A stretch of 64,000 nucleotides of DNA from Telmatobacter sp. DSM 110680 (GTDB lineage Bacteria > Acidobacteriota > Terriglobia > Terriglobales > Acidobacteriaceae): assembly GCF_039994875.1 (NCBI RefSeq), contig NZ_CP121196.1, positions 2,852,001 through 2,916,000 on the forward strand, written 5' to 3'. Below, piece after piece: positions 34,670 to 44,532 of this stretch. A program made the translations under genes and the position numbers. Each line of letters opens with the position of its first letter. Positions within the stretch are counted from its first letter, which is position 1. Under the pieces are notes generated by a model. It was given only the letters and a program-made list of their open reading frames with translations, made no database searches and was not told the origin of the DNA.

Positions 34670-36289
34670 CTAAGCCTCGTGACCCAGCTCATAAGTTTTC
34701 AAGGCAGAAAAGAGTGACTCAAGGCAAGTCTTGTCCAAATTACCCATCGTCGCAATCTGTCCCCAATCGCGCGCTCGCAGATAGTCGCTCTCATGGGCAA
34801 TCCGAAAACCCGCTGTCAGACACTCCTGCGCAAAACCCTTCGAGGGAATAGGGAAAGTCGCAATTGTTGGAGCTGCATCTTTCTCTGCAGCCAGAAGCTC
34901 GAGTCCCACCTCGCGCATCATCCCCCGGGCCCAGCGACCCAGTTCCTCGTAATGCTTGTAGCGCGCTGCTCTATCTGTTTCGTTGTTATAGTTCTCGCGC
35001 AAAGCCTGCAATGCCGACATCACCAACGGGGAGGGAAGCGTCGATGTGGGACCCGCACCTTGGACTGCGGCAATCAGGTCGAACGTCGGGCAAATAGTTT
35101 TCCCTTCTAACGCTACGATGGCCTCCTGTGACAGGAATACAAATGCCAGTCCCGCATACGAGGCCAATGCTTTCCCTGAAACTCCGCTTGCAAGAAAGAG
35201 CCGTCGACCCGCCTCGCCGGTGTCCACCGCTCCCAGGCTACTTACGCAATCCGCAGCAACCGCAGACCCATGTTGCGACGCCAAATCCGTCAAGCGCCGC
35301 AGATCGTTCAGGACGCCCGTACTCGTCTCCAGATGGACTACCCAGACCCACCTCGGGCTTCGTTCGAGCTCTCTTTCAATAGCTCTGAAGCTCCAAGCGT
35401 CTCCCCAGCCAAATTTCAATGCGCGGTAGTTCAACCCGGCGCAAGCTGCCTGACGGATAAGCCTCTCGCCAAACTCCCCGTTCGCAATCACCAGCCCTTC
35501 GGCGTTCCCGAATGCGCACCGAAGGTTTGCTGCAATCGCGTCGTTCGCCAGCGTTCCCGATCCGCACAGCACCACCGGCTGCAACCCGCCCATCAGCTCG
35601 CCGAGCCGGCGTCGTAACTCCTCGTAAAGTTCAATGAAGCGCTGTGATCGATGAGAAATCGGAACCTGATGGAATGCCTCGATGACGCTTTCAGACATCG
35701 CTACGGGCCCCGGTAACAGACTGGTTGCATGGCTTCGCCGCCAACGCGCCCCGTACATCTGTTCTCGTCGTTCAAATCTTTCTAAAGCCGCGTCCAGTGA
35801 CAACCGCATTGGCACAAACGCCGCAGCACCGCACGGTATCGCTGGGCCCATCGCTTTGAATCCCATCTTCTCGTACATTGAGAGTCGCTCGACAATGCCG
35901 GAAATCAGCAGATCGCTGTAATGATGTTTTCGCGCGTAACTCCGCACCTGCCAGAAAAGACCTGCCAAAATCGACCGATTGCGAAACTTGGGTAAAATCG
36001 CCAACAACCGAATCTCCAGCGGCGCCCGCAGCACTTTTAACGCCCTCAGGTTCTCCAGTCGGCTGGTGATCGAAAATTCCGGCCCATCGTGCGCCGAAAC
36101 CATACCTACAAGTTCGCTGCCGCATATAGCAATAAAGTACCTGTTCCGGTCATGAAACTTGTCGATCAAACGGCCGTCCGAGGTGCGCGGGTGTTGCCCC
36201 ACTTCCTCAGAAAAGATACGGTGATTCAGACGGTGGACCTGCTCGATGTCCTCTGCGCTGTCGGCCTGTCTGAATTGAACATCAAGCAT
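34670..36289 (-). CDS. Fusion of GNAT-type acyltransferase and class-V aminotransferase
   Basis: This 539-residue protein joins two enzymes. Residues 1-170 form a GNAT-like domain: HRLNHRIFSEEVGQ, then DRNRYFIAICGSELVGMVSAH and YEKMGFKAMG. The early part resembles FeeM-like long-chain N-acyl amino acid synthases or autoinducer-synthase-type acyltransferases. Residues from about 190 onward form a class-V PLP aminotransferase: LLPGPVAMSESVIEAF, then HRSQRFIELYEEL, HLETSTGVLND and ADCVSSLGAVD. The PLP lysine is Lys373 in SGVSGKALASYAGLAFVF. ATG at 36289 with GGAG nine bases upstream is chosen over TTG 36304. A product that is both transaminated and N-acylated is a reasonable inference. Confidence 0.85.
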   Translation of the reverse strand: MLDVQFRQADSAEDIEQVHRLNHRIFSEEVGQHPRTSDGRLIDKFHDRNRYFIAICGSELVGMVSAHDGPEFSITSRLENLRALKVLRAPLEIRLLAILPKFRNRSILAGLFWQVRSYARKHHYSDLLISGIVERLSMYEKMGFKAMGPAIPCGAAAFVPMRLSLDAALERFERREQMYGARWRRSHATSLLPGPVAMSESVIEAFHQVPISHRSQRFIELYEELRRRLGELMGGLQPVVLCGSGTLANDAIAANLRCAFGNAEGLVIANGEFGERLIRQAACAGLNYRALKFGWGDAWSFRAIERELERSPRWVWVVHLETSTGVLNDLRRLTDLASQHGSAVAADCVSSLGAVDTGEAGRRLFLASGVSGKALASYAGLAFVFLSQEAIVALEGKTICPTFDLIAAVQGAGPTSTLPSPLVMSALQALRENYNNETDRAARYKHYEELGRWARGMMREVGLELLAAEKDAAPTIATFPIPSKGFAQECLTAGFRIAHESDYLRARDWGQIATMGNLDKTCLESLFSALKTYELGHEA

Positions 36290-36403
36290 CGGATGCTGCT
36301 CCAACTTAAGCCACCCAATGTAGCACAGCGCATAGCAGAGCCATCAAGTACATAAGCCCTGATCGACCCTCGCAAACTAACAAAGCTCCGTGGGCGGTTC
36401 CGA

Positions 36404-36919
36404 TCAGATCCGTTCGAACTCTGAAGCCCTGCTTCGCATCTTGTCCATCGCATCCAGATCCGGCAACTCGTCATACCACGCGTAAAATGCCGCATCGAAC
36501 ACGTAGAACTTCTGAAACTTGATCACCGGCATCAACGGATCACGCGGAATTACCTGGAGATAACGAATAGAACTGCCGTCAAAATTTCGATGCAGCGTCT
36601 CGCGCCTTCCGCGAATGTCTCCGAAGCGCAAGCGATCTGTCTTGAAAGGAGTCCGCTTTTCGACCGTCTTGTTCGACAGCACAATCACGGCCATGAATAC
36701 GTAAACCGTCCAGCCGGCTGCGAAGATAGTGATCCCTCCCCACTCCAACACCTGCGCTGGATTTCGCCCTTGCAAGCCTTCGTGCTGGCTCCAAAGCAAA
36801 CCCAGCAGGCCTGCCAAACTGAACAGAAAGAAAGCCACCGCGAATATGCGGATCCACGGGCTGAGGCGATACACACGTTTCGCACCATCTCGACCCTTGT
36901 TGCTATCAAACGAAGCCAT
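36404..36919 (-). CDS. Hypothetical two-helix membrane protein
   Basis: I do not recognise this 171-residue protein with certainty. It has a basic N-terminus, two membrane helices (about residues 24-44 and 58-84) and a C-terminal cytoplasmic beta-rich domain that could be a small PH-like domain. AGGA precedes the ATG. It begins 12 bases after the lactate dehydrogenase stop and probably shares its transcript. Confidence 0.6.
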   Translation of the reverse strand: MASFDSNKGRDGAKRVYRLSPWIRIFAVAFFLFSLAGLLGLLWSQHEGLQGRNPAQVLEWGGITIFAAGWTVYVFMAVIVLSNKTVEKRTPFKTDRLRFGDIRGRRETLHRNFDGSSIRYLQVIPRDPLMPVIKFQKFYVFDAAFYAWYDELPDLDAMDKMRSRASEFERI

Positions 36920-36931
36920 CCACCCTGTCCT

Positions 36932-37870
36932 CTAATATCCCAGTCCGCGTACGACTGAGCGAATCCGGTCCCCACTCTCTCGCAGTCCGCTCTCTTCGTC
37001 TACTGTCATTGGGATCGGCAATGGCGCCTCAATCCCTCCGCGCCCCACAATACGCGGCAAACTCAGGCACACATCCTCGATCCCCCTAAAGCCGCGGAGC
37101 AGCCCGCTTACCGGCAGCACTCGCCGTTCATCAAACAGAATCGCCTCGAGAATATTGCACACAGCGAGCCCGACGGCATAGTTGGTCGCACCTTTTCCCT
37201 GGATCACCTGGTAGGCAGCTTCCTTCACGTTCTTTACGATGGCGTCTTTGTCTGATGAGGTCAAACGTCCGTGCCCCTCCACGCTCCACTGACTCAGCGG
37301 AATCGACCCGATCGTGGCGCTCGCCCAGAGAGGAATCTCCGAGTCGCCGTGTTCGCCTGCAATATACGCGTGCACATTCTGCACCGCGACGTTGCAATGC
37401 TTGGCTACCAGGTAGCGAAAGCGCGAACTGTCCAGTACCGTCCCTGAACCAACAACGCGCTGCCACGGCAAGCCGGTCAGTTTGAGAGCCACCTCGGTCA
37501 CCACATCGACGGGATTCGTCACCATTAGCAGCAGAGCATCCGGCGCGATCCGCATGACTTCCGGAAGAATCTTCTTGCAGATTTGTGCATTTGCCTCTGC
37601 CAGGTCCATTCGCGTCTGGCCGGGTTTTTGCTTTGCGCCTGCGGTCATCACGACAACATCTGAGCCCCGAAGCACTTCAACATCGTCACCGCCATCAACT
37701 TTTGCCTGTGGGGCAAACAGCAGTCCGTGATTGAGGTCGAGTACCTCGGCATCAACCTTCGTCCGCGCGATATCAAACAGGCTGATTTCTCGCGCCACTC
37801 CGCGAATCAGCGCGGCATATGCAATCGTGGCGCCTACGCTTCCCGCGCCTATGATTCCAATCTTTCCCAT
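36932..37870 (-). CDS. ldh: L-lactate dehydrogenase
   Basis: This 312-residue NAD-dependent dehydrogenase has the Rossmann start GKIGIIGAGSVGATIAYA, the substrate loop GAKQKPGQTRMDL and VTNPVDVVT. GSGTVLDSSRFRYLVA and the catalytic His in AGEHGDSEIPLW follow. The Gln in the KQKPGQTR loop favours lactate/pyruvate over malate, which requires Arg at that place. It may make lactate under low oxygen or use it. The ATG at 37870 (AAGGAG immediately upstream, spacing short) is preferred over 37882. Confidence 0.95.
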   Translation of the reverse strand: MGKIGIIGAGSVGATIAYAALIRGVAREISLFDIARTKVDAEVLDLNHGLLFAPQAKVDGGDDVEVLRGSDVVVMTAGAKQKPGQTRMDLAEANAQICKKILPEVMRIAPDALLLMVTNPVDVVTEVALKLTGLPWQRVVGSGTVLDSSRFRYLVAKHCNVAVQNVHAYIAGEHGDSEIPLWASATIGSIPLSQWSVEGHGRLTSSDKDAIVKNVKEAAYQVIQGKGATNYAVGLAVCNILEAILFDERRVLPVSGLLRGFRGIEDVCLSLPRIVGRGGIEAPLPIPMTVDEESGLRESGDRIRSVVRGLGY

Positions 37871-37927
37871 GTGCTCCTTCATGCGGGCGGGGGAGTTTTT
37901 GCAGCCCGCAGTTCCTTCACGATTATG

Positions 37928-38581
37928 TTATTTAGGCCTGATTAGCTCGATTCGATCCTGCGTTCGGACCCAGGCGTTGCCCGCCATGCGGCCTACTGCA
38001 TCGAGGCCGGAAGGATCCACTCGAAAGTCGTCAATGAGGTCCTCGCGAACGTGAAAGCGTACCACTTCTCCCAGGACAATAACTCCGCTGGCCGGCTGGT
38101 CTCCTGTATATATCACCTGCATCAGTTTGCATTCCATCTGTGCTGGAGACTCAGCTACACGCGGCGCGCGAACCACTTCGCTCGCGAGCGGAGTCAGGCC
38201 GGATAATTTGAACTCGTTTACCTCAGGACCGACCTCGGCCGCACTTAGATTGGCTTGAGCGGCAATCGCTTCGCTCACCACATTGATTACGAACTCGCGA
38301 GTCTCCTCCACGTTGCGCAGAGTGTCTTTGCGCTGGCCGGCCTGATCAGTTCCCCCGGGGCGCAGTGCAGGGCAAAACAAAACGGTCGGTGGCGCGGATC
38401 CTACTCCGGCAAAGAAACTGAAAGGCGCCAGGTTGGCGTTGCCTTTAGCGTCTACGGTGGAGACGAGCGCGATGGGACGAGGAACAATAATGCCGGTCAT
38501 CAGCTTGTAAATTTGCCGTTGAGGATGCTGGGCTGGGTTGAAGCTGAGCACGGACTTGCGTGTCGAACCGGAATCACTCAT
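37928..38581 (-). CDS. Flavin-reductase-like domain protein
   Basis: This 217-residue protein has the FMN-binding split-barrel of flavin reductases: YKLMTGIIVPRPIALVSTVDAKGNANLAPFSFF (two successive blocks at about 25-57). KDTLRNVEETREFVINVVSE follows, and IVLGEVVRFHV is near the C-terminus. Members reduce FMN/FAD for a partner oxygenase or bind FMN as stable cofactor. No oxygenase partner is adjacent. It lies upstream of ldh on the same strand with a 57-base gap. Confidence 0.9.
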   Translation of the reverse strand: MSDSGSTRKSVLSFNPAQHPQRQIYKLMTGIIVPRPIALVSTVDAKGNANLAPFSFFAGVGSAPPTVLFCPALRPGGTDQAGQRKDTLRNVEETREFVINVVSEAIAAQANLSAAEVGPEVNEFKLSGLTPLASEVVRAPRVAESPAQMECKLMQVIYTGDQPASGVIVLGEVVRFHVREDLIDDFRVDPSGLDAVGRMAGNAWVRTQDRIELIRPK

Positions 38582-38731
38582 TCTGATAGCCTAGATTACC
38601 TGGGCGATCCGGGCAGATCTTGGCTTGGTGACATTTGATGCCCAAAGCGTGTCAAATGTGATGCCTTCAACGAAATTTGTCTGACCGTAACATTGCTTGA
38701 TGCACAATGGTCGTTAGGAGAAAAACAGGCT

Positions 38732-39403
38732 TTGCCGCGCATTCATTTTCAACTTCAGCTCGCCGAACTCAAGGACAAGCTTCTTGCGATGGCTGCCCTT
38801 GCGCAGCAGGCGGTGGAGTCCGCGGTCGACGCCTATATTATTCGCGACCTGACCCTCTGCCAATACGTAAAGCAGAATGAAACGGCCATCAATTCTGCCC
38901 AGCGCGAACTCGACGAGATGGCCTACGAGTTGCTCGCCAAAGAACAGCCAATGGCGATCGATCTCCGCTTCATTCTCGCGGTGATCAAAATTAATGGTGA
39001 TCTCGAACGCATCGGCGATCAGTCGATGGGGATTTCCAAACGTACCCGCGACATCATGAAGACCGAACAGGTCGAATTGCCCGTGGATTTTACCGCCATG
39101 CGCGAGGTTGCCGGTCGCATGATTCGAACGGCAATCTTGTCGCTGCTCGAGGGCGATGCACGCCTTGCCGACGAAGTGCGCGAAATGGACGATGAGATTG
39201 ATCGCATGAATCGGTGCGCCCAGGCTGATCTTCTGAAGATGATCCAGGAGCAGCCCCAGGCGACGCAGCAAGCGATGAACGGGATGATGGTTTCTCGCAG
39301 CCTGGAGCGCATTGCCGACCACGCCGCGAACATCGCCACCGACGTAATCTTCTGGATTCGCGGGGCCGATGTCAGGCATCAGCTGAGCCTGTCAATGGAC
39401 TGA
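38732..39403 (+). CDS. phoU: Phosphate-signalling accessory protein PhoU
   Basis: PhoU is a metal-binding helical protein that links the Pst phosphate transporter to the PhoR sensor and represses the Pho regulon. The 223-residue protein has the duplicated three-helix pattern with metal-site repeats (NGDLERIGDQSMGISKR and SRSLERIADHAANIATDV). TTG at 38732 with TTAGGAG 10 bases upstream gives the family N-terminus PRIHFQLQLAELKDKLL; an upstream TTG at 38693 is less likely. No pst or phoBR genes are within the window. Confidence 0.93.
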   Translation: MPRIHFQLQLAELKDKLLAMAALAQQAVESAVDAYIIRDLTLCQYVKQNETAINSAQRELDEMAYELLAKEQPMAIDLRFILAVIKINGDLERIGDQSMGISKRTRDIMKTEQVELPVDFTAMREVAGRMIRTAILSLLEGDARLADEVREMDDEIDRMNRCAQADLLKMIQEQPQATQQAMNGMMVSRSLERIADHAANIATDVIFWIRGADVRHQLSLSMD

Positions 39404-39452
39404 TTGATGCAATCAGGAATTTTTTCGAAATTCATTTAGCGACCAAGACAAA

Positions 39453-39480
39453 GGCGTCAAATCCGGAAGGAATTGACGCC
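39453..39480. terminator. Hairpin between phoU and the acyltransferase gene
   Basis: GGCGTCAA and TTGACGCC form an 8-base stem with a 12-base loop. TTTGTCTT follows on the minus strand and TGTTGAATT on the plus strand. It probably terminates both convergent transcripts. Confidence 0.6.
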
Positions 39481-39502
39481 TGTTGAATTGGGCGATTACC
39501 TG

Positions 39503-40489
39503 CTATGCGATTTCGACGGGATGCGTGGCGTAGTGTAATAGGCACGCAACGGCACAACTGGTGAGCCGAGTCTCCGCCGAGTCGGCGCGGCTGGTCAGGA
39601 TTACCGGAACACGCGCACCAAGCACGATGCCCGCGAGCTGCGCGCCACCCAGATACTCCAGTTGCTTGGCGAGCATGTTTCCGCTCTCGAGATCAGGAAC
39701 AATCAGAATGTCAGCCTGTCCCGTGACGGGCGAGTTCAGGTGCTTGATTTCCGCAGCATGAAGACTGACGGCGGTATCGAAGGCGAGTGGACCATCGAGA
39801 ATGCCACCAGTAATCTGTCCTCGATCGGCCATCTTACAAAGTGCGGCAGCTTCCATCGTCGAAGGAATTTTAGGGTTCACAGTCTCTACGGCGGAGAGCA
39901 GTGCAACCTTAGGCTCCGGGATGCCGAGCGCATGAGCCAGGTCGATCGCATTCTGCACGATGTGGATCTTGTCCTCAAACTCCGGCTTGATGTTGATCGC
40001 GGCATCGGAGATGAGCAGTGTGCGCGCGTACGCGGGCGTATCCATTACGAAGACGTGGGTGATGCGGCGCGAGGTGCGTAGACCGGTGTCCCGTGCCATC
40101 GCTACTTTCATCAATTCGTCAGTATGCAGACTCCCCTTCATCATGGCCTGGGCATTGCCACTGCGGCACATGCTCACGCTAATCTCTGCGGCCTTCACTT
40201 CATTGTCCGCGTCGAGGATCGGATAAGGAGAGATATCAACCCCAATTTTTGCGGCAAGAGCGCGCATTTCAGCTTCGTCACCGATCAGCGTTGGCTTGAT
40301 CAGCCCCTCGATGGCGGCTTCGACCGCGCCTCTCAATGCGACATCCGAGAGCGGCCAGCAAACTGCGGTCGTGATAGCCGGAAGTGACTTGCAGCGATCC
40401 AGAAATTTGTGAAAAACGTGATAGTCAGCCGGATGTCCGACTAATGGGTCGACGACAACGGCTTCAGCGAGGGGGGCAAGATCACTCAT
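39503..40489 (-). CDS. Phosphate acetyl/butyryltransferase family protein
   Basis: This 328-residue protein matches the phosphate acyltransferase (Pta/Ptb) fold: TAVCWPLSDVALRGA, GNAQAMMKGSLHT, THVFVMDTPAYARTLLISDAAINIKPEFEDK and GAQLAGIVLGARVPVILTSRADS. It would exchange acyl-CoA and acyl-phosphate. The proportions fit a Ptb-like enzyme. No acetate or butyrate kinase gene is adjacent, so the partner must lie elsewhere. ATG at 40489 or 40498 are both possible; GGAG sits between 10 and 2 bases before them. Confidence 0.9.
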   Translation of the reverse strand: MSDLAPLAEAVVVDPLVGHPADYHVFHKFLDRCKSLPAITTAVCWPLSDVALRGAVEAAIEGLIKPTLIGDEAEMRALAAKIGVDISPYPILDADNEVKAAEISVSMCRSGNAQAMMKGSLHTDELMKVAMARDTGLRTSRRITHVFVMDTPAYARTLLISDAAINIKPEFEDKIHIVQNAIDLAHALGIPEPKVALLSAVETVNPKIPSTMEAAALCKMADRGQITGGILDGPLAFDTAVSLHAAEIKHLNSPVTGQADILIVPDLESGNMLAKQLEYLGGAQLAGIVLGARVPVILTSRADSAETRLTSCAVACLLHYATHPVEIA

Positions 40490-40631
40490 CGTGTTCATTC
40501 TCCACGGCCGCTGGTGCAGGATACAAACCCTTCGGCCTGACACTTTCATTCTTACGCGGCCGTGGAAATTGAAGTGTGCGGAAGGTCACACTACGGGCAG
40601 TTGTCCCCCAATGCGGTATCGGGGGTTGAGT

Positions 40632-43112
40632 CTATTCCGCCCGCAGCGCGCTGGTGGGGTTTACCTGGGCCGCTCGCCGCGACGGTAGATAGCAGGCTAG
40701 CCAGGCAATTCCAATGACCGCCGCCGTGGCGAATGAGTACGTCCACGGGTCCATAGGACTGACTTTGAACAGAATGGACGCCATGAAGCGCATAGTGGCA
40801 AAGGCCGCACCTATACCAAACATGGCCCCGATGGCTGCCAACAACAGTCCCTGTTTGACAAACATGTTCGTTAGCGAATCGCGCTGAGCACCGAGCGCCA
40901 TGCGAATGCCGATCTCTCGTGTGCGCTGCGAAACTGCATACGAGATCACGCCATAGATGCCTACGATGCCGAGAAGCAATGCCATGCCTCCCGCAATACA
41001 GAGCATGACGAGAGTGAAAGATGTGCGCGCCATGGACTTTGTATAGAGTGTGCCAACTGTATCCGGGTCAGCCAGTGGCAGATCTCCATTCACTGACCAA
41101 ACGGCCTGCTGTACCTGGCTCATGAAAGCTGCAGAGCCTGCGCGCGGTGAGCGAATGATGAACGATATGCCGCGATGCGCGTCCTCCGCCTGCCCTTCAA
41201 ATTTGGCTAGCAGAACTGGCCAATAAACAACAGCTGGGGGCTTTTGGCTCACACCGTCAAAGTAAACATTTTTTGCCACGCCGATGATTTCGCGCCAGTC
41301 ATCGGTGTTAGCGACCCGAATATGCTTGCCCAATGCGTTCTCCGGTGAGCCCCAATATTCGCGCGCCAGGTTTTCCGATACCAAGGCAACAGGCCGCTCC
41401 TGATAGGTCTCAGCCCAGGTCAATTCCCGTCCTGCGACCAGCGGAGTTCCCATCGTGGAAAAGAATCCGGGGGATACATTGACGAAGCGACGAATTGGCG
41501 GGAGTTCACCTTCGCGATAGGTGCGATCCTGTGCGTATAGCAGGTCATTTGAATCGTTTCCGTCCATCGGAACATGAGTGGAATATGCGACGGATGAGAC
41601 ATTCGGAATCGCAGCAAGTTTCTCGGCGATAGCCTGCTCCATGTGAATCACATTTGCCTTCTGAGTCTCAGGTACGGTCGATTCAGGAATATAGATGCGA
41701 AACTTTAGCAGTGAGGCCGGGTCGGCAAATCCGGGCGAAACATTTGCCAGCGCCTGAAAGGTTCGGATCATAAGCCCGGAGCAAATCAGAAGGACAAGAG
41801 CGAGAGCGACCTGCACTATAACCAGAGCTTTGCGAGCCCGATGCCGCTCACGACTCTGGCTGAGCGCACGCCCGCCCTCGCGCAAACCGGTATTGATCTG
41901 TACGCCGGAATACTTGATCACCGGAAGCATCCCGATCACCACGCTAACAAAGAGCGCCGTCCCAGCGGCAAAGGCCAGTACTGGAAAATCGATGCCAATC
42001 TCGTGAAGTCGTGGCAATCCTGTAGGAGCAGCCGCCACCAGAACGCGCAGCGCAGCAAAAGCAAGCGCCAGTCCCAGTACGCCGCCGGTAACTCCGAGCA
42101 CGCCGCTCTCAAACAGCAAACCCATGGTGATATTTGAGCGACCCGCGCCAAGCGCAGACCGAACAGCCAGCTCCTGCCGTCTTCCTTCAACGCGTACCAG
42201 GAGCAAATTTGCGACATTCGCGCATGCAACCAGCAACACCACAGCAATCGATCCCATCAAGACCCAAAGAACGTTTCCTACATCCCCTACCACGTCTCTC
42301 TTGAGGGTGTGGACGTTCGCATTGATCTTTACCTTCTCAAAGATGGCGGCACTGAATCCCTCTGGCGCCGGAAAACTGTGGACTGCTATCGGCAGCAGGC
42401 GATCCAGATCAGTATTCGCCTGCTTCAAAGTCACGCCGGGTTTCAGCTTGGCAATTCCACGAAAGCTGAAGTTGCCAAGCTTCACTTTGCTACGATCCAT
42501 CTGCATGGGCAAAAACAGAGCAGCGTCGTAGTTATCCAGAAACTGGAAACTCCGAGGCAGAACACCAATGATTTCGCGGTTCGTGCCATCAATATTGATT
42601 GCCTGGCCCACCACGGAATCGCTGCCGCCAAACTTCTTCTGCCAGTAGTTGTATGAGAGAATCACCGTCTTGGGTGCGTTCGCGGTGTCATCACGGCGCG
42701 TGAAAAGCCGTCCCAGGACTGGCTTGACTCCAAGCATCGGAAGGGTCCCGTCTGTCATGTCCATGCCCGAAACGTGTTCGGGCGCTCCCACTCCTGTGAC
42801 GGAGAGCGAATCTCCGTTGTACATGCCGACATCTTCAAGCGTGGTGCTCTGCTCCCGATCAATGAAGTAGAGAAAGGGCGCCATGTTGAGGTCGCCTTGA
42901 AAGCCGATGGCAGGGGCGGAGTGCCACATCCCAATGAGCCGGTCGGCCTGCGGATAGGCAAGGGGCTTTAAGAGAACTCCCTCCACCACACTGAAGACTA
43001 CGGTGTTCGCCCCGATGCCAACCGCCAGCGTAATCAGCGTGATGGTGGTGAACAAAGGTGCCCGCGCGAGCCTTCTAGATACTTGCTTGAACTGATCGCT
43101 GAAAAACGCCAT
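40632..43112 (-). CDS. ADOP-type ABC-transporter permease, short N-terminus
   Basis: This 826-residue MacB/FtsX-fold permease is again duplicated: two membrane-anchored periplasmic domains and two three-helix FtsX blocks. The signatures are RRQELAVRSALGAGRSNITMGLL in the middle and TREIGIRMALGAQRDSLTNMF near the end. Unlike the copy at 23213 it lacks the ~80-residue cytoplasmic start and begins almost at once with the first helix. There is no PadR gene beside it and no ATPase gene nearby. The ATG at 43112 is chosen by family; the frame is open to 43235. Transported compound unknown. Confidence 0.92.
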   Translation of the reverse strand: MAFFSDQFKQVSRRLARAPLFTTITLITLAVGIGANTVVFSVVEGVLLKPLAYPQADRLIGMWHSAPAIGFQGDLNMAPFLYFIDREQSTTLEDVGMYNGDSLSVTGVGAPEHVSGMDMTDGTLPMLGVKPVLGRLFTRRDDTANAPKTVILSYNYWQKKFGGSDSVVGQAINIDGTNREIIGVLPRSFQFLDNYDAALFLPMQMDRSKVKLGNFSFRGIAKLKPGVTLKQANTDLDRLLPIAVHSFPAPEGFSAAIFEKVKINANVHTLKRDVVGDVGNVLWVLMGSIAVVLLVACANVANLLLVRVEGRRQELAVRSALGAGRSNITMGLLFESGVLGVTGGVLGLALAFAALRVLVAAAPTGLPRLHEIGIDFPVLAFAAGTALFVSVVIGMLPVIKYSGVQINTGLREGGRALSQSRERHRARKALVIVQVALALVLLICSGLMIRTFQALANVSPGFADPASLLKFRIYIPESTVPETQKANVIHMEQAIAEKLAAIPNVSSVAYSTHVPMDGNDSNDLLYAQDRTYREGELPPIRRFVNVSPGFFSTMGTPLVAGRELTWAETYQERPVALVSENLAREYWGSPENALGKHIRVANTDDWREIIGVAKNVYFDGVSQKPPAVVYWPVLLAKFEGQAEDAHRGISFIIRSPRAGSAAFMSQVQQAVWSVNGDLPLADPDTVGTLYTKSMARTSFTLVMLCIAGGMALLLGIVGIYGVISYAVSQRTREIGIRMALGAQRDSLTNMFVKQGLLLAAIGAMFGIGAAFATMRFMASILFKVSPMDPWTYSFATAAVIGIAWLACYLPSRRAAQVNPTSALRAE

Positions 43113-43281
43113 GGCCGCTACCTGACCTTTGGGGGATGTGCGGAGTTCCGCACGCAGCCGCGACGAGCATTCGGCCGTAACCAAAGGTACGCGAAGACGA
43201 AAGGAAAAGTTCGCTGGCAGAGCAAATTGTGACAAAACGTTGTTGTTGCGGGATGAAGCGGGTCATCCCGCCCGTTTTCAA

Positions 43282-44295
43282 TTACTTGGTGCCTATGACC
43301 ATCGAGTCAGGACCGATCAGGTGTTCGACGCGCGCTTCACGGAAGCCTGCTTCCTTCATCCAGCCAATACAGTCGGCGCCGGTGTAGTCGAATCCGCCGG
43401 GAGTTTCAATCAGCATGTTCAAGCTCATCAGGAGGCCGAAGGCGTTCTTGGATCGATCATCATCGATGAGAGCTTCGTAAACAATGTATGCGCCGCCCGG
43501 AGGAAGTGCCTCGTATGCCTTGCGGATCAGCATCTTTTTTTCTTCGAGATTCCAGTCATGCAGGATGTGACCCATCATGATCACGTCTGCTTCGGGCAAA
43601 GGATCGGTGAAGAAGCTCCCGGGCTTGAAATGCACGCGATCCGAGAGTCTGTTCTCTTCGACATACTCTTCAAAGATCGGCGCAACCTCGGGCAGGTCGA
43701 ATCCAGTGCAAGAGAGATGCGAATTCCTGAGCGCGACCTGCACGATCAGATCGCCCTGTGCCGTACCACAGTCGGCAACGGTCTTGTAACTCGACCACGG
43801 GAACTTTGCAGCAATAGCCATGTTCGCGCCGCGACTTACACCACTCATGGCGCGCAGGAAACCCTTGAGGCGAGTGGGATCGGCATATAGGGCAGCGAAG
43901 GTTTCTTGTTCGCCTGATGCCTCGTTTTGCTGCTGACCGGTACGGAGTGCGGTGGTGAGGTGGCCCCAATGATGGAAGAGGCGCTTGTTCGCCATTTCCA
44001 GCATGCCGCCAATGTAAGACGGCTTGCGCTTGTCAAGAAATACATTGCTCGATGCCGTGTTTGCGTAGTTGCCGTTCTGGCGCTCGAGAAATCCGAGTGC
44101 CACCAGCGCATCGAGAAAATCACGCGAGGAGCGTGGGTGCAGTCCGAGCCGTCCGGTTAGCGATTCCAGGCTTTCCGGCCCCTTGGCAAGTTCAGTAAAG
44201 ACCTCCATCTCAACGGCGCTAAGCAGAGTTTTTGAAGCCCAGAAAGCAAGGCCAGTTTGCAATATGTGTTCAGGTGAGGGTGCGGTCGCAGTCAT
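43282..44295 (-). CDS. SAM-dependent O-methyltransferase (dimerisation-domain type)
   Basis: This 337-residue protein has the two-part structure of acetylserotonin/hydroxyneurosporene-type O-methyltransferases. The N-terminal winged-helix dimerisation domain includes [23 protein letters not shown], and the next helix includes [17 protein letters not shown]. The Rossmann methyltransferase domain includes [47 protein letters not shown] and [14 protein letters not shown]. The HDW motif carries the catalytic His. Substrates in this family are aromatic or polyketide hydroxyls. No synthase genes are beside it. Confidence 0.9.
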   Translation of the reverse strand: MTATAPSPEHILQTGLAFWASKTLLSAVEMEVFTELAKGPESLESLTGRLGLHPRSSRDFLDALVALGFLERQNGNYANTASSNVFLDKRKPSYIGGMLEMANKRLFHHWGHLTTALRTGQQQNEASGEQETFAALYADPTRLKGFLRAMSGVSRGANMAIAAKFPWSSYKTVADCGTAQGDLIVQVALRNSHLSCTGFDLPEVAPIFEEYVEENRLSDRVHFKPGSFFTDPLPEADVIMMGHILHDWNLEEKKMLIRKAYEALPPGGAYIVYEALIDDDRSKNAFGLLMSLNMLIETPGGFDYTGADCIGWMKEAGFREARVEHLIGPDSMVIGTK

Positions 44296-44532
44296 AGGAG
44301 TCTCTTTCGTTCGGAGAATCTCGATTCGCCCGTGAAAGAAATCGCCAGCATGTGAACGAGAAGAAATGCTTTGCGGCAGGGAAGCAGGGCTAATGCGAGT
44401 GACACGAGTCTACATGACGATGAGGTGGATCGAGAACGGGACAGGTTGGAGTTGCCAGATCTTTCCGACGCACCCCAAAGCTGGTATGCTGCGTGCGCAG
44501 AGAAAACCGATTTACGCAAGGAGTGCACGCCG

